NCBI GenBank assembly: GCA_026419705.1 | Contig: JANZYY010000284.1 | Coordinates: forward strand, 1 to 6,626 | DNA length: 6,626 nucleotides | Source: Fischerella sp. | GTDB taxonomy: Bacteria; Cyanobacteriota; Cyanobacteriia; Cyanobacteriales; Nostocaceae | Direction of reading: 5' to 3' | Shown: piece by piece, positions 1-4,164 of the stretch | Numbering within the stretch: the stretch's first letter is position 1 | Layout of the letters: each line of letters opens with the position of its first letter | The notes under the pieces: model-generated | The model's database searches: none | What the model was told of the DNA's origin: nothing | The model's input: the letters and a program-made list of their open reading frames with translations, nothing else | Translations under genes and position numbers: made by a program

Positions 1-2
1 CC

Positions 3-914
3 TTAAGAAAATTCATCTATAAACGGCGATATTGCCGTTACAAATTCAGCCGTAGATTCGTATGGTAAAACATTCCGACCGGGAACTTTGATCCCACGCC
101 CTTGAGGTAATGCTTTCAGGTAGTCAGCCAACCATTCATCCGGTGTGACTTTTTTACCTTCTTTGGCAATACTTGATGTGTTTTCACCTACAACAACTAG
201 TGTCGGTTTGTGAATGGAGACAACCGCACTACTATAATCCTTCAACCAAAACCCAGCTAAAAAAGAGAAAACTGCATAACGACTGTCAACATTTTCTGCA
301 CCTGCACGCAAAGTATTTAACCATTCAGCATCAACATTATGACTTGATTCAAAAAGTTGCTTAGTCGAGAAATCACGCAAAAATTTTTCTCTACGAGCAT
401 AGCGATAAAAAATATTCCCTAAGGGTGAATCTAAAAGATTCCAAATCAGTTTTTGTTGCCGTTGTGGTAACTCTTTTTTAATTAAAGGCCAAGCTGGAGG
501 TGCTGCTAGTATCAATCCAGCTATCAAATTTGGTTCCTTTTGAAATAATTCAATCGCAACTGTAAATAAAGCGCCTTGGACTACTACAATTACTGGTTTT
601 TGTACTACTTCTTTCAAAAAGTGTTGTAACTGTTCCGCCCAATCAGTCGGAGTATAAGCAACATAAGGTTGATCGCTCTCGCCGCAACCGAGTAAATCAG
701 GATTATAAATTGGATTGCGATGTTCTTGGTGATACCATTCGCGACAAAACCGTTGCCAAAATTGCCGCGATAATCCAACGCCAATCGGATGAATTAATAG
801 TAGAGGAATACCTACAGGTGCAGAATTTATTGGTTGATACACTTGGTAAGCGCAACGATAATTTTGCCAAGTGTAAAATTGTGTGGGCGATGCTATTTTA
901 TCTTGAGTAATCAT
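3..914 (-). CDS. alpha/beta-hydrolase-fold protein with degenerate catalytic residues
   Basis: The 303-residue protein has the layout of an alpha/beta hydrolase. LLLIHPIG (38-45) is at the usual HG/oxyanion position after strand 3, NPDLLGCGESD (71-81) is the strand-4 loop, VVVQGALF (110-117) is where the nucleophile elbow belongs, and PTLVVVGEN (237-245) is at the acid strand. The elbow should read G-x-S-x-G, but here it is V112-Q-G114-A-L116, so serine is replaced by glycine (codon GGC). No histidine occurs after H235, so the usual C-terminal catalytic His is also missing. It may therefore be a non-hydrolytic or binding member; I believe cyanobacterial relatives share this elbow, but that is from memory. 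The ATG at 914 has no clear Shine-Dalgarno. It is the last gene of a probable three-gene minus-strand operon, 21 nt after the SDR gene. The stop codon TAA lies at 3-5, so the gene is complete. The fold is well supported; the function is unknown. Confidence 0.85.
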   Translation of the reverse strand: MITQDKIASPTQFYTWQNYRCAYQVYQPINSAPVGIPLLLIHPIGVGLSRQFWQRFCREWYHQEHRNPIYNPDLLGCGESDQPYVAYTPTDWAEQLQHFLKEVVQKPVIVVVQGALFTVAIELFQKEPNLIAGLILAAPPAWPLIKKELPQRQQKLIWNLLDSPLGNIFYRYARREKFLRDFSTKQLFESSHNVDAEWLNTLRAGAENVDSRYAVFSFLAGFWLKDYSSAVVSIHKPTLVVVGENTSSIAKEGKKVTPDEWLADYLKALPQGRGIKVPGRNVLPYESTAEFVTAISPFIDEFS

Positions 915-935
915 GGGAATGTATTACTTTGTTTA

Positions 936-1763
936 TCAGCTAAAAATCATCTGGGGATGAATTAGCTTGTATCCTGCATCTTTTATCTTTTGATTTGATA
1001 TCTTGGCATTGTATGCACGCTTGCTGCTCAGGGAAGAATCCCATGTAACTTCCGGTAGATTGTGCATTTCACAGACGCGATCGCTCACTTCTCCATTTCT
1101 AAGGTTGTCATCATCTACAAGGTTATAAATGCCTTGCAAGCGATGGTGACGAGCAAATTCTATAGCAGCAGCAATATCATCAAGATGAATCCAATTGGCA
1201 GGTTCTTTACCATTACCAGGACGAGTTGTACCAGCAATCCGGCTATATATTTTCACTAATTCTCGACCAGGGCCATAAATTCCCCCCAAACGCAAGATAC
1301 ACACGCGGAGGATTTCACTGGCTGCAGAAAGTAATTCTTGCTCAGTTTCATAGAGAATTTTGCCACTAGGAGTTGTTGGTGCAACTGGTGTTTCTTCATC
1401 GACCAATGCGCCGTTTTGTTCACCGTATACAGAACAGCTGCTTGTATATATTAATTGTTGAACACTGGGCGTTTGCTTCAAAACTGACACTAAATTACGA
1501 GCAGTTTGTAAATAAGTTTCTTCATAGGTGTTGACTCCTTTTGCACCAACACTTAAAAGCACTACATCTTGATTTTTTAAGATTGTTTTTAGCCCTTCTA
1601 GGTCATTTCCTTTTAACACTACAACTCTTTGGGCTATTGTTTGCAATGCAGTCACTCGTTCAGGAGTAGTTGTAGTTGCAGTGACAATAAAAGCTTGATT
1701 TTGCTGCCAAGATTGAGCAACAACTGAGCCAACATAACCACAACCAATGATTGCTACATTCAT
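936..1763 (-). CDS. atypical SDR, NAD(P)-binding epimerase/dehydratase-like protein
   Basis: This 275-residue protein belongs to the extended/atypical short-chain dehydrogenase superfamily, resembling the YeeZ-type nucleotide-sugar epimerase-like proteins. The N-terminus carries a Rossmann nucleotide-binding loop GCGYVG (7-12). YTSSCSVYG (106-114) is at the usual serine strand, RLGGIYGPGR (158-167) is the typical epimerase substrate segment, and NWIHLDDIAAAI (190-201) is the helix seen in NAD-dependent epimerases. The catalytic YxxxK motif is altered: Y138 is followed by E-T-E and then Gln at the lysine position, so classic SDR chemistry is doubtful and the substrate cannot be named. The ATG at 1763 has no obvious Shine-Dalgarno. 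It lies 18 nt after the J-domain gene and 21 nt before the hydrolase-like gene on the same strand, which suggests co-transcription. Family assignment is firm; the role is not known. Confidence 0.87.
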   Translation of the reverse strand: MNVAIIGCGYVGSVVAQSWQQNQAFIVTATTTTPERVTALQTIAQRVVVLKGNDLEGLKTILKNQDVVLLSVGAKGVNTYEETYLQTARNLVSVLKQTPSVQQLIYTSSCSVYGEQNGALVDEETPVAPTTPSGKILYETEQELLSAASEILRVCILRLGGIYGPGRELVKIYSRIAGTTRPGNGKEPANWIHLDDIAAAIEFARHHRLQGIYNLVDDDNLRNGEVSDRVCEMHNLPEVTWDSSLSSKRAYNAKISNQKIKDAGYKLIHPQMIFS

Positions 1764-1781
1764 GAAATTAAATTATCGTTA

Positions 1782-2471
1782 CTAGGTATGAACTGTGCCA
1801 TCAGGCATGATTGCACCGCTGAGATTAGCACCAATCAGTTTGACGAGTAGGCGATCGCCAGAACGCACACGCGCGCCTGTTAGGTCAGCACCCCGCAAAT
1901 CAGCGCCACTCAGATCGGCTCCAATCAAGTTAGTATTACGCAGGTTAGCTTCTCTCAAGTCCGCTAACAAGAGGTTGGCTCTAAATAAATTGGCTTCAGA
2001 CAAATTCGCACCTCTAAGAATAACTTTGTGCATAAAAGTATCGCTGAGATTAGCGCCACTCAAGTTGGCGTAACTCATGTTTCTGCCAGATAAATCTTTA
2101 TTGCTCAAGTTGGCGTAACTGAAGTCCTTACCACTCAAATCTGGGTTATTCTTTGGTGGAGGTGGCGGCTGATGTTGGTAGGTGGTTCTGGGTTGTGGTT
2201 TTTTCGGTGGAGGTGGTGGCGAATTTTTCGGTGGAGGTGGTGGCGAGTAATGAGGAATTTGGCGCTTGGTTTTGAGAGAACGCAATTTTTCCCGAGCTTC
2301 ATTGATTTCTTGCAGCTTTTTTTGCGCCTTGTCTTTGAGGCGCTGGTTATCGTGGGGGATGCGATCGGGATGCCAAATAAAAGCTAAATCCTTATAAGCC
2401 TGGTTTACTTCCTCCAGTGTTGCTCCAGGTTCTAAATCTAACACCCGATAATACCGCTCCAGCTCTCTCAT
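1782..2471 (-). CDS. J-domain protein with C-terminal pentapeptide repeats
   Basis: The 229-residue protein is a fusion of three parts. Residues about 5-67 form a DnaJ domain with the intact HPD motif (H34-P35-D36) needed to stimulate Hsp70 (DnaK) ATPase. Residues about 76-109 are a proline-rich linker with three PPPPPK blocks. Residues about 110-220 are pentapeptide repeats of the A(D/N)Lxx type (for example ADLSGADLRGADLTGA at 185-200), expected to fold as a right-handed four-sided beta helix. There is no Gly/Phe region, zinc-finger domain or DnaJ C-terminal domain, so this is a class C co-chaperone in which the repeats probably choose the client or location. No signal peptide or membrane span is seen, so it is likely cytosolic. 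It is the first gene of the probable minus-strand operon. The ATG at 2471 is preceded by a TTGACA-like box (2541-2536) but no well-spaced -10 element is evident. Confidence 0.9.
   Translation of the reverse strand: MRELERYYRVLDLEPGATLEEVNQAYKDLAFIWHPDRIPHDNQRLKDKAQKKLQEINEAREKLRSLKTKRQIPHYSPPPPPKNSPPPPPKKPQPRTTYQHQPPPPPKNNPDLSGKDFSYANLSNKDLSGRNMSYANLSGANLSDTFMHKVILRGANLSEANLFRANLLLADLREANLRNTNLIGADLSGADLRGADLTGARVRSGDRLLVKLIGANLSGAIMPDGTVHT
2200..2246. repeat. 23-bp direct repeat encoding Pro-rich linker
   Basis: Two identical 23-bp copies (2200-2222 and 2224-2246) lie one base apart, and a diverged partial copy lies near 2154-2169. They sit inside the J-domain gene and encode the PPPPPK blocks of its linker on the minus strand. 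They look like a slippage-prone coding minisatellite, so linker length may vary between strains. Confidence 0.75.
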
Positions 2472-2876
2472 AAGACATTTTGGTGATAATCAATTTAATT
2501 ATGAGTGATGCATCCAACTATCAGCTTATATTCTTTGTCAATTCTTTCTGCTGTGCTATTAGGTTGTTTCTGCTGAAAGCGGTATTTTTCCGGAGGCTTG
2601 GTCATGTGCATCTAAAACTCAGTTGCGATCGCCCAACAACGTTCCTCTTCCTTAGTATAAACAGTCAGAGCGATCGTTGGTACATCAGGTACATCAGCAG
2701 TTGCGTGCTTGATGCGAACAGGTGTTGGAACTTGAAAGCCACTTCATTGGCCGAATGCAATCAGTATTACCATACTCTCATCCTTTGCAAAAAAGAGAAT
2801 TGGTAGAAGTAGGTGGTTGTAAATAAACATAACGCATCATGACTGTTGACAAATGACAACTTTATACAAGCAGAGA
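2472..2876. other. intergenic region without a convincing gene
   Basis: These 405 nt separate two minus-strand genes. Open frames exist on both strands but none combines a start, a ribosome binding site and protein-like composition. A 108-codon plus-strand frame from 2480 has an unusual composition rich in Cys, Phe and Ser and no ribosome binding site. A HIP1 site lies at 2625-2632. The most protein-like reading is the interrupted minus-strand frame listed separately. Confidence 0.5.
2612..2830 (-). pseudogene. possible interrupted small ORF (remnant)
   Basis: Reading the minus strand from ATG at 2830 gives 28 codons, a TGA at 2746-2744, then 43 more codons in the same frame ending in TAG at 2614-2612. 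The second part reads like real protein (for example PTPVRIKHATADVPDVPTIA, then LTVYTKEEERCWAIATEF) and includes a HIP1 site in the Ala-Ile-Ala reading, but it has no ATG, GTG or TTG start of its own. One explanation is a small gene broken by a nonsense mutation; another is chance. An overlapping plus-strand frame (2713-2826) also looks protein-like, so the call is weak. I do not recognise the family. Confidence 0.2.
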
Positions 2877-3368
2877 TCAGCGCCCGAGTAAACGTTGTCG
2901 CATTGCTCTAAAATATGCCCTGACTGGAATTTGATAAATTTCAATAAAAAGCCAAACAATAATTGCTAGATGCGAGAAAAAAGTTAATATAGTCCAAATA
3001 TATGGTACCCAAGATAAGGGAGCATCTGAATGTGGAGGAAAAATGTAAGCTACTATCCCAATCAAAGCAGTAGGGAGCAAGATAAAAGCAACTGCTGCTA
3101 ACACATAGCTCCAACCAAATTCCACTCCTTCTAGATGAGCTTCTGTCCAATTAAAGCCATTCCAACGCCAAACCAAAGGAGGTTGCCTAGAAGGCATAAC
3201 TAATTGCTGTTGTTCTAAATTAACAGTAAAAATCTGATGGCAGAAGTCACATGCCATTGCCTCCATTAAAGGCATATGAGTGATTTTACCAACATGACAA
3301 ACTGGACAGGGGTAAACTCCTTTATAGTCGAAAGATGTGGCTAAAATTTTGGATTTGGAGCTAGGCAT
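2877..3368 (-). CDS. zinc-ribbon membrane protein, conserved hypothetical
   Basis: This 163-residue protein has an N-terminal zinc ribbon made of CPVC (21-24) and CDFC (40-43), a pair of CxxC knuckles 15 residues apart. A short segment rich in Trp (VWRWNGFNW, 66-74) follows, then two hydrophobic helices at about 87-110 and 122-146 and a basic tail (RAYFRAMRQRLLGR) that probably stays in the cytoplasm. With two spans the zinc ribbon and the tail would be on the same side. I recall similar proteins only from cyanobacteria and know no function for them; binding of nucleic acid or another protein by the ribbon is only a guess. The start ATG at 3368 has no clear Shine-Dalgarno; a TTGACA box lies at 3392-3387 but is too close to the start codon to be a convincing promoter for it. 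The gene stands alone, with intergenic regions on both sides. Confidence 0.85.
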   Translation of the reverse strand: MPSSKSKILATSFDYKGVYPCPVCHVGKITHMPLMEAMACDFCHQIFTVNLEQQQLVMPSRQPPLVWRWNGFNWTEAHLEGVEFGWSYVLAAVAFILLPTALIGIVAYIFPPHSDAPLSWVPYIWTILTFFSHLAIIVWLFIEIYQIPVRAYFRAMRQRLLGR

Positions 3369-3430
3369 AATACAAAAACTTGGAATTTGTCAAAAGTTAA
3401 TCAATGTGATTGGTAATTGTTGGTGCTTTG

Positions 3431-3507
3431 TGGTTGTTTGTTATTAGTTAGTTGTTAGTTGTTAGTTGCTCTACTAACTACTAACCACTAACCACTAACC
3501 ATTAACT
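3431..3507. repeat. heptanucleotide tandem repeats in inverted arrangement (STRR-like hairpin)
   Basis: The left half (about 3441-3469) repeats TTAGTTG-type heptamers and the right half (about 3473-3507) repeats the complementary CTAACCA-type heptamers, with only a few bases between. The halves can pair, with some G-T wobbles, into one long imperfect hairpin. Short tandemly repeated heptamers of this kind are a known feature of heterocystous cyanobacterial genomes. A second, related element lies at 4086-4139. Confidence 0.8.
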
Positions 3508-3743
3508 ACGATCTGCTAATCATTCACCACCTAAAAGGTTATTTGTTACAGTTGCGCTCTCATACACAAGTAAGCTCTCAGTCTCGAACACCAGATTTGT
3601 ACTGAGTTTATCGTTTTTTTCAGGGCTACGGACAAGTCTGCTTGATTGTCGAAATAGTACATAACAAACAAATCGAAGATTTTATACTTCATGCTTGCGC
3701 TTTCCCATATTGCTATTTCTGCTGCTTTCTTCAAAAAAGGGTA
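3508..3743. other. intergenic stretch, no supported gene
   Basis: Nothing convincing is seen here. A 62-codon minus-strand frame (3734-3546, TTG start) and a 71-codon plus-strand frame (3642-3857, TTG start) overlap each other; both lack a ribosome binding site and neither resembles a family I know. The segment lies just upstream of the candidate aroF promoter and may carry upstream control sites. Confidence 0.45.
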
Positions 3744-3772
3744 TTGACGCAGTTCAAACCGTCTGTTATTGT
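3744..3772 (+). promoter_or_regulatory. candidate sigma-70-type promoter for the aroF leader transcript
   Basis: TTGACG (3744-3749) matches the -35 consensus at five of six positions and is followed after 17 nt by TATTGT (3767-3772), four of six matches to TATAAT. Transcription would start near 3779, about 40 nt before the first leader peptide ATG, so both attenuators would be in the transcript. A second -10-like hexamer, TATACT (3829-3834), has no -35 partner and lies inside the first leader ORF. Confidence 0.45.
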
Positions 3773-3819
3773 CTTTGAGTATAGGTCTAAATTAACTTTT
3801 CCAGAAAAATCCCTCGCAG

Positions 3820-3876
3820 ATGCTCAATTATACTTCCTACTTTTATTTTTGGTTTAGGGTGGTTCACCGGGAGTGA
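3820..3876 (+). CDS. leader peptide 1, aromatic-rich (aroF attenuator 1)
   Basis: An 18-codon ORF, MLNYTSYFYFWFRVVHRE, starts at ATG 3820 and ends at TGA 3874-3876. Eight of residues 4-12 and their neighbours matter: Y4, Y7, F8, Y9, F10, W11 and F12 are aromatic, giving an unbroken run of six at 7-12. Such runs are the mark of ribosome-stalling leader peptides that sense charged Phe/Tyr/Trp tRNAs. The stop codon falls just past arm 1 (3861-3871) of a hairpin that competes with an intrinsic terminator, as expected for classical attenuation. Residues FYFWFR match FYFWPR of the second leader, and the DNA there (CTTTTATTTTTGG against CTTTTACTTTTGG) is nearly identical, pointing to duplication. 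No Shine-Dalgarno is visible before the ATG, which is the main weakness. Too short for standard gene finders. Confidence 0.72.
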   Translation: MLNYTSYFYFWFRVVHRE

Positions 3877-3910
3877 ATCTAGTTTCCTGATGGAAACCGC
3901 CCGGTGAACC
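3861..3910 (+). promoter_or_regulatory. candidate antiterminator hairpin, attenuator 1
   Basis: GGTTCACCGGG (3861-3871) pairs perfectly over 11 bp with CCCGGTGAACC (3900-3910). The interior holds a second stem, GTTTCC (3882-3887) with GGAAAC (3892-3897), closed by the loop TGAT. The distal arm shares bases 3907-3910 with the base of the following terminator, so the two structures exclude each other there. Arm 1 overlaps the last codons of leader peptide 1, so a ribosome that completes translation would cover it. Confidence 0.72.
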
Positions 3911-3940
3911 GCAGAGCAAACTCTGCGGTTTTTGTTTTTT
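3907..3940 (+). terminator. intrinsic terminator, attenuator 1
   Basis: AACCGCAGAG (3907-3916) and CTCTGCGGTT (3921-3930) form a perfect 10-bp stem with loop CAAA, followed by TTTTT-G-TTTTTT (3929-3940). This is a strong Rho-independent terminator. No full-length gene precedes it on the plus strand; leader peptide 1 does, which supports a role as attenuator. Its lower stem overlaps the antiterminator distal arm by four bases. Confidence 0.85.
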
Positions 3941-3946
3941 AAGGAG
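3941..3946 (+). promoter_or_regulatory. ribosome binding site of leader peptide 2
   Basis: AAGGAG lies directly after the U-tract of terminator 1. It is followed after nine bases by ATC (3956), the same hexamer and the same nine-base spacing as the aroF ribosome binding site and ATG. This strong site argues that the aromatic-rich frame behind it is translated even though no ATG is present. Confidence 0.65.
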
Positions 3947-3955
3947 AGTCTCATC

Positions 3956-4021
3956 ATCAAGATACATTTCGGTAGCTGGTTTTATGGCTTTTACTTTTGG
4001 CCCAGAAGAAGTTCCGGGTAA
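3956..4021 (+). CDS. leader peptide 2, aromatic-rich, apparent AUC start (aroF attenuator 2)
   Basis: The frame from ATC 3956 to TAA 4019-4021 encodes 21 residues containing F5 and the block WFYGFYFW (8-15), with two Trp, three Phe and two Tyr codons in eight, followed by PRRSSG. The chance of such a block here is very small. An ideal AAGGAG sits nine bases upstream of ATC, where ATG would be expected, so the start is either a rare AUC, a recent G-to-C change or a sequencing error; ATA at 3962 is a less likely alternative. The stop codon TAA begins at the last base of arm 1 (4009-4019), so a terminating ribosome would mask that arm. The FYFW-x-R motif and the 11-nt distance from the TGG codon to arm 1 repeat the design of leader 1. 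Confidence 0.68.
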   Translation: MKIHFGSWFYGFYFWPRRSSG

Positions 4022-4059
4022 ATATGTTTATGCCGATCGAGCAGCAACACCCGGAACTT
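4009..4059 (+). promoter_or_regulatory. candidate antiterminator hairpin, attenuator 2
   Basis: AAGTTCCGGGT (4009-4019) and ACCCGGAACTT (4049-4059) are perfectly complementary over 11 bp. The distal arm is the same segment that forms the left side of the following terminator, so only one of the two hairpins can exist at a time. The first arm overlaps the end and stop codon of leader peptide 2. Ribosome stalling further upstream on the Phe/Tyr/Trp codons would leave it free to pair and prevent termination. Confidence 0.78.
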
Positions 4060-4087
4060 AGCCAAGGTTCCGGGTTTTTAATTTTTT
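4049..4087 (+). terminator. intrinsic terminator, attenuator 2
   Basis: ACCCGGAACTT (4049-4059) pairs with AGGTTCCGGGT (4065-4075) through 11 bp including one G-U wobble, with the five-base loop AGCCA, followed by TTTTT-AA-TTTTTT (4075-4087). It lies 77 nt upstream of the aroF start codon. The right arm repeats the sequence GTTCCGGGT of antiterminator arm 1, giving the three-arm switch 1:2 or 2:3. Confidence 0.85.
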
Positions 4088-4139
4088 GTTGGTTGTTGGT
4101 TGTTGTTTGGAACGACCAACTACCAACTACTAACCACCA
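4086..4139. repeat. second heptamer-repeat hairpin (STRR-like), in the aroF 5' untranslated region
   Basis: TTGGTTG-type heptamers (4086-4110) face ACCAACT-type heptamers (4115-4139) across a four-base loop AACG, and can fold into a long imperfect hairpin. It sits between terminator 2 and the aroF ribosome binding site and would be part of the read-through mRNA. It resembles the element at 3431-3507 in unit length and inverted layout, with a slightly different unit. Confidence 0.75.
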
Positions 4140-4149
4140 CTATTACTTT

Positions 4150-4155
4150 AAGGAG
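4150..4155 (+). promoter_or_regulatory. aroF ribosome binding site
   Basis: AAGGAG lies nine bases upstream of the ATG at 4165 and fixes this start. The same hexamer and spacing precede leader peptide 2. Confidence 0.85.
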
Positions 4156-4164
4156 AACTGAATC

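Noticed and set aside
1795..2073. 92-codon plus-strand ORF opposite the pentapeptide repeats
   Set aside because: Its Arg/Leu/Ala/Pro periodicity is the mirror of the five-residue repeats on the minus strand; it is a shadow of the J-domain gene.
2480..2806. 108-codon plus-strand ORF in the intergenic region
   Set aside because: No ribosome binding site, odd composition, and the more protein-like readings of the same DNA lie in other frames.
3431..3507. CRISPR array
   Set aside because: Units are 7 nt with no spacers and the two halves are complementary, so this is a tandem-repeat hairpin.
3546..3857. 62-codon minus-strand and 71-codon plus-strand ORFs upstream of the leader
   Set aside because: Both start with TTG, lack ribosome binding sites, overlap each other and match no family I know. 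The plus-strand frame's apparent Leu/Phe-rich end is an out-of-phase reading of leader 1.
3861..3940. Riboswitch or terminator of an upstream gene
   Set aside because: No upstream plus-strand gene exists and the folded segment lacks the conserved core of riboswitches I can recall (for example glutamine, cobalamin, fluoride). The aromatic-rich leader frame directly before it explains the structure better. A ligand-binding role is not fully excluded.
3984..4061. 25-codon ATG ORF (MAFTFGPEEVPG...) overlapping leader 2
   Set aside because: It has an ATG but no ribosome binding site, only scattered aromatic codons, and its stop lies in the terminator loop, where a terminating ribosome would block the switch. 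The overlapping frame has the AAGGAG and the dense aromatic run, so this one is probably a shadow.
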